The notes below the pieces were generated by a model, which saw only the letters and a list, made by a program, of their open reading frames with translations, was not told where the DNA came from and searched no databases. From an uncultured Bacilli bacterium (lineage in GTDB: Bacteria > Bacillota_I > Bacilli_A > ML615J-28 > CAG-313), in NCBI GenBank assembly GCA_904502205.1, contig CAJGDR010000016.1:1-16244 (forward strand): 16,244 nt of DNA, in the 5' to 3' direction. The translations under genes were made by a program, and so were the position numbers. Shown here in pieces: positions 1 through 9,967 of the stretch; position 1 is the stretch's first letter; each line of letters starts with the position of its first letter.

Positions 1-384
1 ATTAAAGGAATTAAACTTTATTCACTTGGTGATTTAATTGACCTTGGAAATATTTTGTCAGTTAAAACAAAAAGAAGTGTATGTGTTGTTGACGCAAACA
101 AAATTGCAGGTGATGTTGTTATTCGAATAGGTTGTGATGGCGAATATGTTGATGCTATTAACCGCGGACAAATCAATGCCTATAATTTACCTGTTTATGT
201 CGATGAAATTGGTATTTTTGGTTCACCTACAAGTGATACAATTCGTACATCAGTAACTATTGATACAAAACAAATTCTTGTGATGATTATTTGTTTTGGC
301 TTTAGTAATAAAGAAGAAAATGAAAAGTTACTTTTAGATTTATATCAAACATATGCTAATGCAAAAAATCTAATAAAATTATAA
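1..384 (+). CDS. B3/4 (PheRS beta editing-like) domain protein, C-terminal part
   Basis: The reading frame is open from base 1, so the gene starts upstream and only about 127 C-terminal residues are visible. An in-frame TTG at 55 is unlikely to be the start, because the codons before it fit the same family (a GDLIDLGN stretch resembling the conserved 'vDl.N..S' core). Further on come DANKIAGD, an RIG..GEYVDAI segment, LPVY.DE.G and [11 protein letters not shown]. These match my recollection of stand-alone B3/4 domains (COG3382 type), related to the tRNA-binding/editing domain of phenylalanyl-tRNA synthetase beta. Stand-alone members have been proposed to act on mischarged tRNA, but the substrate cannot be read here. 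The stop is 13 bases before the glutaminyl-tRNA synthetase start, so the two are probably co-transcribed. Confidence 0.68.
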   Translation: MKGIKLYSLGDLIDLGNILSVKTKRSVCVVDANKIAGDVVIRIGCDGEYVDAINRGQINAYNLPVYVDEIGIFGSPTSDTIRTSVTIDTKQILVMIICFGFSNKEENEKLLLDLYQTYANAKNLIKL

Positions 385-397
385 GAGGGAAATATAT

Positions 398-2038
398 ATG
401 AATGAAACTTCAAATTTTATAAAAACTATAATGAAAAATGAATTGGAAACTGGTGTTGTAGATCATATTTTAACAAGATTTCCACCAGAACCAAATGCAT
501 ATCTACACATTGGTCATGCAAGAGCAATCGTTACAAATTTTGAACTTGCTAAACATTTTGCAGGACAAACTAATTTAAGATTTGACGATACTAACCCAGT
601 AAAAGAAGATGTTGAATTTGTTGATGCAATTCAAAAAGATTTAGAATGGCTTGGTTACACTCCAAGAATTGTTGTGTATGGATCTAGCTATTTTGAAGAA
701 ACTTATGAAAAAGCAATTCTTTTAATTAAAAAAGGATTAGCATTCGTTTGTGATTTAACACAAGAAGAAGTAAGTCTTTATCGTGGTGATACAAATACAC
801 CTGGTAAAAACTCACCATATCGTGATCGTTCAATTGAAGAAAACTTAAAACTATTCCAAGAAATGCGTGAAGGAAAATATCCAAATGGATCAAAAACTTT
901 ACGTGCTAAAATTGATATGGCATCACCTAATATTAACATGCGTGATCCAGTAATCTATCGTATCATTCACATCAATCACCACCAAACTGGTGATAAATGG
1001 TGCATTTATCCAATGTATGACTTTGCTCATCCACTACAAGATTCATTCGAAGGAATTACACATTCACTATGTAGTTTAGAATATGAAGACCATCGTCCAC
1101 TATACGATTGGGTAATTAATAACTGTGATGTTTTACATAAACCTCGTCAAATTGAATTTGGTCGTTTAGGTATTACTAACATGATTATGAGTAAACGTTA
1201 CTTAAAACAACTTGTTGATGAAAAGATTGTTAAAGGTTATGATGACCCTAGAATGCCAACTTTAGTAGGTCTAAAAAGACGTGGTTTCACAGCTAATGCG
1301 ATTAAAGAATTTATTTTATCAACTGGTCTTTCTAAAATTAACTCAACAGTTGATTATGAAATGTTAGAACATTTCTTAAGAGAAGACTTAAAACTTAAAA
1401 CAATTCGTCCAATGGCTGTAATGAAACCATTAAAAGTTGTTATTACAAACTATCCTGAAAATCAAGTTGAAGTTTTAGATTGTGTAAATAATGCAGAAAA
1501 TCCAGAACTTGGAAGTCGTCAAATTACATTCTCAAAAGAATTATATATTGACCAAGATGACTTTGTAGTTGAAAAACCAAACAAACATTGGAAAAGACTT
1601 GCAAAAGATATTGAAGTAAGATTAATGCATGCATACTTTATTAAATGTAATGAAGTAATTTATAATGAAGATGGTTCTATTAAAGAATTACATTGTACAT
1701 ATGATCCAAATACAAAAAGTGGAACAGGATTTAATGAAAGAAAACCTAATGGTACAATTCACTATGTCGATGCTGCAACAGCAGTACCTGCTACATTCAA
1801 TGTGTTTGAACCATTAATTTTAGACTCAGTTGTATCTAGTGAAAACTTTAAAGAAAGAATCAATCCAAATTCTTGGACTACATACGAAGGATATGTTGAA
1901 AGTGCATTAAAAGATACAAAACCATTAGATCATTTCCAATTTGTCCGTGTTGGATATTTTGTAACTGACTACGATACGAAAGGTGATAAGGTGGTATTCA
2001 ATCAAACTGTTAGTTTGAAATCATCTTTTTCAAAATAA
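398..2038 (+). CDS. glnS: Glutaminyl-tRNA synthetase (GlnRS)
   Basis: Cytosolic class I enzyme that charges tRNA-Gln with glutamine using ATP. At 546 residues it is full length (E. coli GlnRS is about 554). The nucleotide-binding HIGH motif is at residues 37-40 after FPPEPNAYL, followed by the GlnRS/GluRS-type stretch [11 protein letters not shown]. The KMSKS-equivalent is the GlnRS-like MSKR at 264-267. The C-terminal half has the beta-barrel anticodon-binding character of GlnRS, with no glutamate-specific bacterial helical domain. The ATG follows a good GAGGG ribosome site about 8 bases upstream. Many Firmicutes lack GlnRS and make Gln-tRNA by GatCAB transamidation, so its presence is informative. 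No gat genes are in the window. A non-discriminating GluRS is much less likely given the DTNPVKED and MSKR contexts. Confidence 0.93.
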   Translation: MNETSNFIKTIMKNELETGVVDHILTRFPPEPNAYLHIGHARAIVTNFELAKHFAGQTNLRFDDTNPVKEDVEFVDAIQKDLEWLGYTPRIVVYGSSYFEETYEKAILLIKKGLAFVCDLTQEEVSLYRGDTNTPGKNSPYRDRSIEENLKLFQEMREGKYPNGSKTLRAKIDMASPNINMRDPVIYRIIHINHHQTGDKWCIYPMYDFAHPLQDSFEGITHSLCSLEYEDHRPLYDWVINNCDVLHKPRQIEFGRLGITNMIMSKRYLKQLVDEKIVKGYDDPRMPTLVGLKRRGFTANAIKEFILSTGLSKINSTVDYEMLEHFLREDLKLKTIRPMAVMKPLKVVITNYPENQVEVLDCVNNAENPELGSRQITFSKELYIDQDDFVVEKPNKHWKRLAKDIEVRLMHAYFIKCNEVIYNEDGSIKELHCTYDPNTKSGTGFNERKPNGTIHYVDAATAVPATFNVFEPLILDSVVSSENFKERINPNSWTTYEGYVESALKDTKPLDHFQFVRVGYFVTDYDTKGDKVVFNQTVSLKSSFSK

Positions 2039-2044
2039 GATAAT

Positions 2045-4117
2045 ATGAGTTTTATAGAGGGATTAAATAAAGAACAAAGAGCTGCTGTTGAAAAAGTCGA
2101 GGGACCTGTTATTGTATTTGCAGGAGCTGGTACTGGTAAAACTAGAACACTTACTACTAGAATTGCATATATGATTACAGAAAAAGACATTGATCCCAAA
2201 AACATTTTAGCGATAACATTTACTAAAAAAGCTACTAATGAAATGCGTGAAAGAGTAATTAAGTTATCAGGTATTAATGCTAAATATGTAACAATTTCAA
2301 CTATTCATGCTTTTTGTGCAAGAATACTTCGTCAAACAATTTCGAAGTTAGGTTATAGTTTAAACTTTGAAATCGTTGATGAAGAAGACGTTAATAAAAT
2401 AATTAATGATATTTATAAAGATTTAGATATCAGTAAAAAATACTTTTCACCAAAAGCTGCAGCCAATATTATAAGTGCTTATAAAAATGGTATTGGCGAA
2501 ATTAACGGCATCATTAAACAAGTATATGATGCTTATCAAAAAAGATTAAAAGAAAATAATCAAGTTGATTTTGATGATTTACTTGTATTAACTGAACAAA
2601 TATTTGCATCTTTTCCAGATGTATTAGAACATTTCCAAAACAAATATAAATATATCTTAGTTGATGAATTCCAAGATACTAATGTAATTCAATATAATAT
2701 TATTAAATTACTAGCTGATAAATATCGTAATATATTTGTTGTTGGTGATGATGACCAAAGTATTTATTCGTTTAGAGGTGCTAATGTCTTAAACATGTAT
2801 CAGTTTAGTAAAGATTATCCTGATCGTGAAATGATTAAATTAACACAAAATTATCGTTCAACTAATGCGATATTACGTGGTTCTAATAATCTTATTAAAC
2901 ACAATAAACATCGTGAAGAAAAAGAGTTATTTAGTGATGTTGAAGGTAAATTACAAGATGTTACAATTCATGATTCATATTATTATGAAGATGAACCAAG
3001 ATATATTGCTGATGAAATTAAACATTTAGTTGCTCATCAAAATTATCAATATAAAGATATTGCAATACTTTATCGTACAAATGTAATATCAAGAAATATT
3101 GAACTTGGTTTAATTGAAGCAGGAATTCCATATCAAATTTATGGTGGCTTTGCATTCTTAAAACGTAAAGAAATTAAAGATGTATTAAGTTATTTGAAAT
3201 TTATTATGGAACCAGAAAACTTATTCCATTTTAAACGTATTATTAACTTACCTGCTCGTGGTATCGGTGATAAAACAATTGAAAAATTAATGCTTTATAA
3301 ACGTGAAGATGAAACATTGTTTGAAGCAATTACAAGATATCATAATGATTTCCCATCAACTAAAACAGAAGCTTTAGTTGAATTTAAAGACTTAATTGTA
3401 AAACTTCAAGAATTGTTCGAAAAACTTCCATTACCAGAGTTTTATGATGAAATGATTGAGTTAACTCATTATAAAGAAGCATTGAAAAATGAAGATGATG
3501 ATGACAATAATCGTATTCTAAATATTGAAGAATTTAAATCAATTTTAGTTCAATTAGAACGTCGTGCTGATTTAGAAGGAATGACAAATAAAGAAAAATT
3601 ACAAATCGGATTTGATGATGTAATTTTAGATGAAACAGTTGGTACAAAACAAGATATGAACGGGGTTGTACTATCTACTGTTCATTCAATTAAAGGTTTA
3701 GAATTTAGAGCAGTATTTGTTGTTGCACTTGAAGAAGGAATTTTCCCATCATTAAAAGAAGATTCTGATATTGAAGAAGAACGCCGAATTGCCTATGTTG
3801 CATTCACAAGAGCAAAAGAAAGAATATATATAACTTGTGTATCAAGACGTCTAATTTATGGACGTGTTGTTCTTAACCAAAAGTCAAGATTTATAACAGA
3901 ATATGTAGCAAGTCTTGAATGGAAAGAACATCTTGAAGAACAAAAAGAAATAGAAGATAATACACCAATTAAAGTTGGTGATAAAGTTACTCACTGTAAC
4001 TTTGGTGATGGTTTAGTAATAAGTGAATCAGGTAGTATAATTCAAGTATTATTTGATAAAGATCACAGTTTTAGAAAAATATTAAGAGATCATCCATCAA
4101 TTAAAAAAAGAAAATAA
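2045..4117 (+). CDS. pcrA: ATP-dependent DNA helicase PcrA (UvrD/Rep family)
   Basis: Superfamily 1A 3'-5' helicase for repair, plasmid replication and removal of stalled complexes. Motifs in order: Q-motif LNKEQRAAV (7-15); Walker A AGAGTGKT (26-33, with Thr where AGAGSGKT is common); Walker B VDEFQD (206-211); motif III GDDDQSIYSFRG from 234; motif VI with VAFTRAKER from 585. The C-terminus (about 644-690, starting VGDKV and holding an FGDG turn) resembles the Tudor-like domain by which PcrA contacts RNA polymerase. At 690 residues it is slightly shorter than Bacillus PcrA (about 740). A short Asp/Asn-rich patch (NEDDDDNN) lies around residue 480. The ATG is 6 bases after the glnS stop and has no clear Shine-Dalgarno, only AAGATA, so translational coupling to glnS is likely. 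ligA follows after 12 bases, the usual pcrA-ligA pairing of Firmicutes. Confidence 0.95.
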   Translation: MSFIEGLNKEQRAAVEKVEGPVIVFAGAGTGKTRTLTTRIAYMITEKDIDPKNILAITFTKKATNEMRERVIKLSGINAKYVTISTIHAFCARILRQTISKLGYSLNFEIVDEEDVNKIINDIYKDLDISKKYFSPKAAANIISAYKNGIGEINGIIKQVYDAYQKRLKENNQVDFDDLLVLTEQIFASFPDVLEHFQNKYKYILVDEFQDTNVIQYNIIKLLADKYRNIFVVGDDDQSIYSFRGANVLNMYQFSKDYPDREMIKLTQNYRSTNAILRGSNNLIKHNKHREEKELFSDVEGKLQDVTIHDSYYYEDEPRYIADEIKHLVAHQNYQYKDIAILYRTNVISRNIELGLIEAGIPYQIYGGFAFLKRKEIKDVLSYLKFIMEPENLFHFKRIINLPARGIGDKTIEKLMLYKREDETLFEAITRYHNDFPSTKTEALVEFKDLIVKLQELFEKLPLPEFYDEMIELTHYKEALKNEDDDDNNRILNIEEFKSILVQLERRADLEGMTNKEKLQIGFDDVILDETVGTKQDMNGVVLSTVHSIKGLEFRAVFVVALEEGIFPSLKEDSDIEEERRIAYVAFTRAKERIYITCVSRRLIYGRVVLNQKSRFITEYVASLEWKEHLEEQKEIEDNTPIKVGDKVTHCNFGDGLVISESGSIIQVLFDKDHSFRKILRDHPSIKKRK

Positions 4118-6115
<1,998 letters not shown>

Positions 6116-6118
6116 CAT

Positions 6119-6148
6119 AAAAATACCCGTATTAACGGGTATTTTTTT
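6119..6148 (+). terminator. Rho-independent terminator after ligA
   Basis: A perfect 12-base stem, AAAAATACCCGT pairing with ACGGGTATTTTT, encloses an ATTA loop and runs into a T tract. It closes the glnS-pcrA-ligA transcript and separates it from the polyamine operon. Confidence 0.93.
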
Positions 6149-6183
6149 ATTGTTTAAAATAGTAAAATAATATATATAATCAC

Positions 6184-6211
6184 TTGACATTTTTCGATAA
6201 TAGTATATAAT
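6184..6211 (+). promoter_or_regulatory. Vegetative promoter of the XRE-cupin/pot operon
   Basis: A perfect -35 TTGACA (6184-6189) and a perfect -10 TATAAT (6206-6211) are separated by 16 bases. Transcription should start around 6218, right at the edge of the palindrome at 6219-6235. Confidence 0.88.
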
Positions 6212-6218
6212 ATATATA

Positions 6219-6235
6219 GTTTAGTAAAACTAAAC
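6219..6235. promoter_or_regulatory. Palindromic operator candidate at the pot operon start site
   Basis: A perfect 7-base inverted repeat, GTTTAGT-AAA-ACTAAAC, sits immediately after the -10 box. A further half-site, GTTTA, lies at 6241-6245. The position over the expected start site, in front of an XRE regulator gene, fits an autoregulatory operator (inference). There is no T tract, so it is not a terminator. Confidence 0.6.
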
Positions 6236-6270
6236 AAAAAGTTTAATTAATAAAAAAAGGAGGTACTAAA

Positions 6271-6804
6271 ATGAGTATCGGAAATAAGATTAAAGATATA
6301 AGGAATAGGTGTAATCTAACTCAAAAAGAATTAGCTGATCGTTGTGAACTAACGAAGGGTTATATCTCACAACTTGAGAACGATTTAACGAGTCCTTCCA
6401 TTAGTACCTTAACAGATATATTAACTGCTCTTGGTACTAATTTAAAAGATTTTTTTGATGAAGATGATGATCAACAAATTGTTTTTAAAAAAGATGATTA
6501 TTTTGAAAAAGTCGACGATGATAAACAAATTGTATGGTTAGTTCCAAATAGCCAAAAAAATGAAATGGAACCAATTTTATATACTTTAGAAGTAGGTGCT
6601 GAAACAGATATTGATTACCCACATGAAGGCCAAGAATTTGGTTATGTAATTGATGGTAAAATTGAAGTAAACTACGGAAGTAAGAAAGTTGTTTGTAATA
6701 AAGGTGAGTCTTTTTATTTTACAACAGATAAAAACCATTATTTAAAAAATATAGGTAAAAAACAAGCTGTCATTGTATGGGTTAGTAGCCCACCAAATTT
6801 TTAA
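6271..6804 (+). CDS. XRE-family regulator with C-terminal cupin, probable polyamine-responsive repressor
   Basis: Cytosolic DNA-binding regulator of 177 residues. The N-terminus (about 5-60) is an XRE/Cro helix-turn-helix (LTQKELADRCELTKGYISQLE, the second half being the recognition helix, followed by SPSISTL). An acidic linker (about 66-90) leads to a small cupin barrel (about 98-175) with HEGQEFGYVIDGKIEV from His118 and a second half F....H...N. This architecture is that of PuuR and of the regulators commonly found beside potABCD in Firmicutes. Effector sensing by the cupin is inferred. It has its own consensus promoter, a strong AAAGGAGGT ribosome site (6256-6264), and a palindrome over the start site suggesting autoregulation. 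potA follows after 19 bases with no terminator, so it is the first gene of the transport operon. Confidence 0.88.
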   Translation: MSIGNKIKDIRNRCNLTQKELADRCELTKGYISQLENDLTSPSISTLTDILTALGTNLKDFFDEDDDQQIVFKKDDYFEKVDDDKQIVWLVPNSQKNEMEPILYTLEVGAETDIDYPHEGQEFGYVIDGKIEVNYGSKKVVCNKGESFYFTTDKNHYLKNIGKKQAVIVWVSSPPNF

Positions 6805-6823
6805 GAAAAGAGAATTTTAGATT

Positions 6824-8356
6824 ATGGAAAATATAATTAATGAACAAAAAAACGATAAAATAATTGAACTAAAACATGTCAATAAAGAATTTGATGGGAC
6901 ACTAGCAGTAGAAGATTTTAGTTTTTACATTCGTAAAGGCGAATTTGTAACTTTCCTTGGACCATCTGGTTGTGGTAAAACAACTACACTTAGACTTATA
7001 GCTGGTTTTGAAATGCCTACAAGCGGAGAGATTTTATTAAATGGTAAAGATATCACTAATATACCTCCATATGACAGACCAGTAAATACCGTTTTCCAAC
7101 GTTATGCATTATTCCCACATATGGATGTTTACGATAATATTGCGTTTGGATTAAAACTTAAAAAAATCAAAACATATGTTATTGATAATAAAGGTAACAA
7201 GAAAGAAAAATATCGTAAATATACAAGTGCTGAAATAGATGAAAAAGTTAGAAAAGCTTTAAAAATAGTTGACCTTGAAGAATTTGAATGGCGTAATGTA
7301 ACAACACTTAGTGGTGGTCAACAACAAAGAATTGCAATTGCAAGAGCGATTGTTAATGAACCAGAGATTTTACTTCTTGATGAACCACTTGGTGCACTTG
7401 ACTTAAAGATGCGTAAAGAAATGCAAGAAGAACTTAAAGCAATGCATAAAAAACTTGGTATTACATTTATTTATGTAACACATGACCAAGAAGAAGCTTT
7501 AACAATGTCTGATACAATTGTTGTAATGAAAGATGGTATGATTCAACAAATTGGTACACCAGAAGAAATTTATAATGAACCAAGCAATGCTTTTGTTGCT
7601 GACTTTATTGGTGAAAGTAATATATATTCTGGTACAATTGTTGGTAATAAAAAGGTACGTTTCTTAAATCATACATTTGATTGTGTTGATGAATTTCAAG
7701 TTAATGAAAAAGTTGATGTAGTGCTACGTCCTGAAGATATTATTTTAGGTGAACAAGATGCCGGCATGGTTAATGGTAAACTTGTGTCAAAAACATTTAA
7801 AGGTGTTCACTATGAATATGTGATGATGGTTGGAAGAAGTGAAGTTGTTATTCAATCAACTGATAATATTGATATTAATAAGATTGCTTCTTTCAAAATT
7901 GATCCAAATAATATTCACATTATGAAGAAAGAATTCGTTTCTAATAAATATGAAGCATGGATTGATAAGAACAATAATGTTGTTATTTCTGAAGAACCAT
8001 TTGAATGCGATATTACACAACTTATTCCAAATAGTTATGTTGATGAAGAAGGATATTTAGTTGATCCACAAGGCTTAAGATATGACTTTACTGATGCTGA
8101 TGTAATTGCCGAAATTGGACTTAAAGTTATTGAAGTAATTGATAATGAAGAAGATGGTGTTGTAAGTGGTGAAATTATTTCAATCATTTATAAAGGAGAC
8201 CACTACCAAATTATCGTTAGAACTGATGAAGATGAAGACTTCGTAATTGATACAGAATATACTTGGAATGAACATGATATGGTTAGTTTAAAAGTTAATC
8301 CAAAAGACATAAAACTTACTTTAAAAGCTGAGGTAAAAAATTATGTCAAAGATTAG
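6824..8356 (+). CDS. potA: Spermidine/putrescine ABC transporter ATP-binding protein PotA, extended
   Basis: Membrane-associated ATPase driving polyamine import with PotB, PotC and PotD. The ABC domain has Walker A GPSGCGKT (46-53), the PotA-like Q-loop [11 protein letters not shown], signature LSGGQQQR from 162, Walker B with Asp186-Glu187, and H-loop VTHDQEEA. At 510 residues it is much longer than E. coli PotA (about 378). Two differences explain this. First, a roughly 20-residue Lys/Tyr-rich insertion (about 115-135) lies in the helical subdomain. Second, after the usual TOBE domain (about 311-367) come a linker and a second, recognisably similar TOBE copy (about 445-502); both contain G.V.G..(I/V)S...(Y/F)KG.HY and end in P..I. 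Mycoplasma PotA is, as I recall, also long. The ribosome site is weak (AAGAGA, about 10 bases from ATG). The 3' end overlaps potB by 14 bases. Confidence 0.93.
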   Translation: MENIINEQKNDKIIELKHVNKEFDGTLAVEDFSFYIRKGEFVTFLGPSGCGKTTTLRLIAGFEMPTSGEILLNGKDITNIPPYDRPVNTVFQRYALFPHMDVYDNIAFGLKLKKIKTYVIDNKGNKKEKYRKYTSAEIDEKVRKALKIVDLEEFEWRNVTTLSGGQQQRIAIARAIVNEPEILLLDEPLGALDLKMRKEMQEELKAMHKKLGITFIYVTHDQEEALTMSDTIVVMKDGMIQQIGTPEEIYNEPSNAFVADFIGESNIYSGTIVGNKKVRFLNHTFDCVDEFQVNEKVDVVLRPEDIILGEQDAGMVNGKLVSKTFKGVHYEYVMMVGRSEVVIQSTDNIDINKIASFKIDPNNIHIMKKEFVSNKYEAWIDKNNNVVISEEPFECDITQLIPNSYVDEEGYLVDPQGLRYDFTDADVIAEIGLKVIEVIDNEEDGVVSGEIISIIYKGDHYQIIVRTDEDEDFVIDTEYTWNEHDMVSLKVNPKDIKLTLKAEVKNYVKD

Positions 8357-9155
8357 ATTTTCAAGAAAGTTTTTAGCTATTCCGTATGGAATCTTCTTAA
8401 TACTTTTTGTGATAATCCCACTTCTTTTGATTATATTTTATGCAGCTACAACAACTGATCCTGTTACTGGAGATGTTAGTTTATCGTTTGCAAATTTTAA
8501 AACATTCTTTACAAATGAATATAACTTCCATACATTTTTAATAAGTTTAGCAATTGGACTTGGTAATACAATTATTTGTTTAATTATAGGTTACCCTATT
8601 GCATATATTTTAGCGAAAAAAGAATTTAAATTTGGTGGTGTTGTTGTATTACTATTTGTAATGCCGATGTGGATTAACTTTGTACTTCGTACAGCTGCAA
8701 CACGTGACTTACTATATAGTATGGGTCTAAGTGGTGGAGATCATCCTTACTTATCAATAATGATTGGTATGGTTTATAACTATTTACCATTTGTTATTTT
8801 ACCACTTTATTCAACGATGCTTAAAATGGATAAAAGTCTAATTGAAGCATCAATGGATTTAGGTGCTAACAAGTTTCAAACTTTTATTAAAACAATTATT
8901 CCAATGACATTACCTGGTGTTATTTCTGCTGCATCAATGGTATTTATGCCAACAATGTCATCTTATGTAATTAGTGACGTTATGGGTGAAAGACAAGTAT
9001 CATTAATTGGTAATACAATTCAATTATACTTTGACCAAGGATTATGGCACATTGGTAGCTTTGTTGCATTAATCTTATTAACAATCATACTAGGTTCTAT
9101 GTTCTTTACAAGAAACATGGAAAAAGAAGATAACGTTAGAGGTGGATTATGGTAA
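8343..9155 (+). CDS. potB: Spermidine/putrescine ABC transporter permease PotB
   Basis: Inner-membrane permease subunit of 270 residues with about six hydrophobic segments. The first (about 11-33) follows a short basic N-terminus. The EAA coupling motif that docks on the ATPase is EASMDLGA, from Glu168, ending in IIPMTLPG. Sequence character (the SYVISD stretch after the EAA loop and a [10 protein letters not shown] segment) fits PotB rather than PotC. The ATG lies inside the end of potA, preceded by a GAGG ribosome site at 8330-8333, so translational coupling is likely. The 3' end overlaps potC by 7 bases. Confidence 0.93.
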   Translation: MSKIRFSRKFLAIPYGIFLILFVIIPLLLIIFYAATTTDPVTGDVSLSFANFKTFFTNEYNFHTFLISLAIGLGNTIICLIIGYPIAYILAKKEFKFGGVVVLLFVMPMWINFVLRTAATRDLLYSMGLSGGDHPYLSIMIGMVYNYLPFVILPLYSTMLKMDKSLIEASMDLGANKFQTFIKTIIPMTLPGVISAASMVFMPTMSSYVISDVMGERQVSLIGNTIQLYFDQGLWHIGSFVALILLTIILGSMFFTRNMEKEDNVRGGLW

Positions 9156-9967
9156 AAAAGAGTTTAGCAAAAATATTTGTTTATTTAATGTTACTTCTAA
9201 TGTATGCACCTATTATTTTACTAGTAATATTTAGTTTTGTTGATTTTGATTATATTAGTTTTAAACAACTATTTAACGGAGAAAATCTTAATTTCAATTT
9301 ATATAAAGAATTATTTACTGGTGAAGATGGTGAAACAGTTATTCAAGCATTTAAAAATACATTGCTTGTTGCATTCTCATCAGGTATTATCGCAACAATT
9401 CTAGGAACACTTGGTGCTATTGGTATTTTTTATAGTGGAAGAAGAATGCGTAAAACTTATGAACTAGCTGGGCAAATTCCAGTACTTAATCCGGAAATTA
9501 TTACAGCTCTTTCACTTACAATTTTATTTGTTTTTGTTGGAATAGAATTTAATTTTATTACATTATTAATTGGACACGTTGTATTAACAATTCCATTTGT
9601 TGTATTAAGTGTAATACCTAAGTTAAAACAAATGGATAGCAATATATATGAAGCAGCTTTAGACTTAGGTGCAAAACCAAGAAAAGCTTTATTCAAAATT
9701 GTTATTCCACAAATCTTACCAGGTATTTTATCAGGTTTTATTTTAGCAATAACTTTATCACTTGATGATTATATTATTACAGCATTTACAAGAAACAATT
9801 CATTTGTAACTTTAAGTACATATGTATATGGTGTAACAAGTAAACGAGGAGCAATTCCTCCAACTCTAAGAGCTCTAACAACAATTATTTTTGTTGCTAC
9901 ATTAGCAATATTAGTTGTATATAATTTTACTTCTGGAAAGAAGAAGACTAAGAGAGGTCGCGCATGA
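9149..9967 (+). CDS. potC: Spermidine/putrescine ABC transporter permease PotC
   Basis: Second permease subunit, 272 residues, about six membrane segments. The EAA loop is EAALDLGA from Glu168, ending in VIPQILPG, and is followed by the PotC-typical SLDDYIITAF stretch. It pairs with PotB to form the channel. A GAGGTGG ribosome site lies within potB. The gene ends in TGA, whose first two bases are shared with the potD ATG (ATGA overlap). This is direct evidence that UGA is a stop in this organism. Confidence 0.94.
   Translation: MVKKSLAKIFVYLMLLLMYAPIILLVIFSFVDFDYISFKQLFNGENLNFNLYKELFTGEDGETVIQAFKNTLLVAFSSGIIATILGTLGAIGIFYSGRRMRKTYELAGQIPVLNPEIITALSLTILFVFVGIEFNFITLLIGHVVLTIPFVVLSVIPKLKQMDSNIYEAALDLGAKPRKALFKIVIPQILPGILSGFILAITLSLDDYIITAFTRNNSFVTLSTYVYGVTSKRGAIPPTLRALTTIIFVATLAILVVYNFTSGKKKTKRGRA

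Noticed and set aside
2002..2205. Minus-strand open frame of 67 codons across the glnS-pcrA junction
   Set aside because: It is antisense to two well-supported genes, has no ribosome site worth noting and its product has no recognisable motif.
9457..9696. Minus-strand open frame inside potC
   Set aside because: Mirrors the conserved potC membrane segments; no independent evidence of coding.
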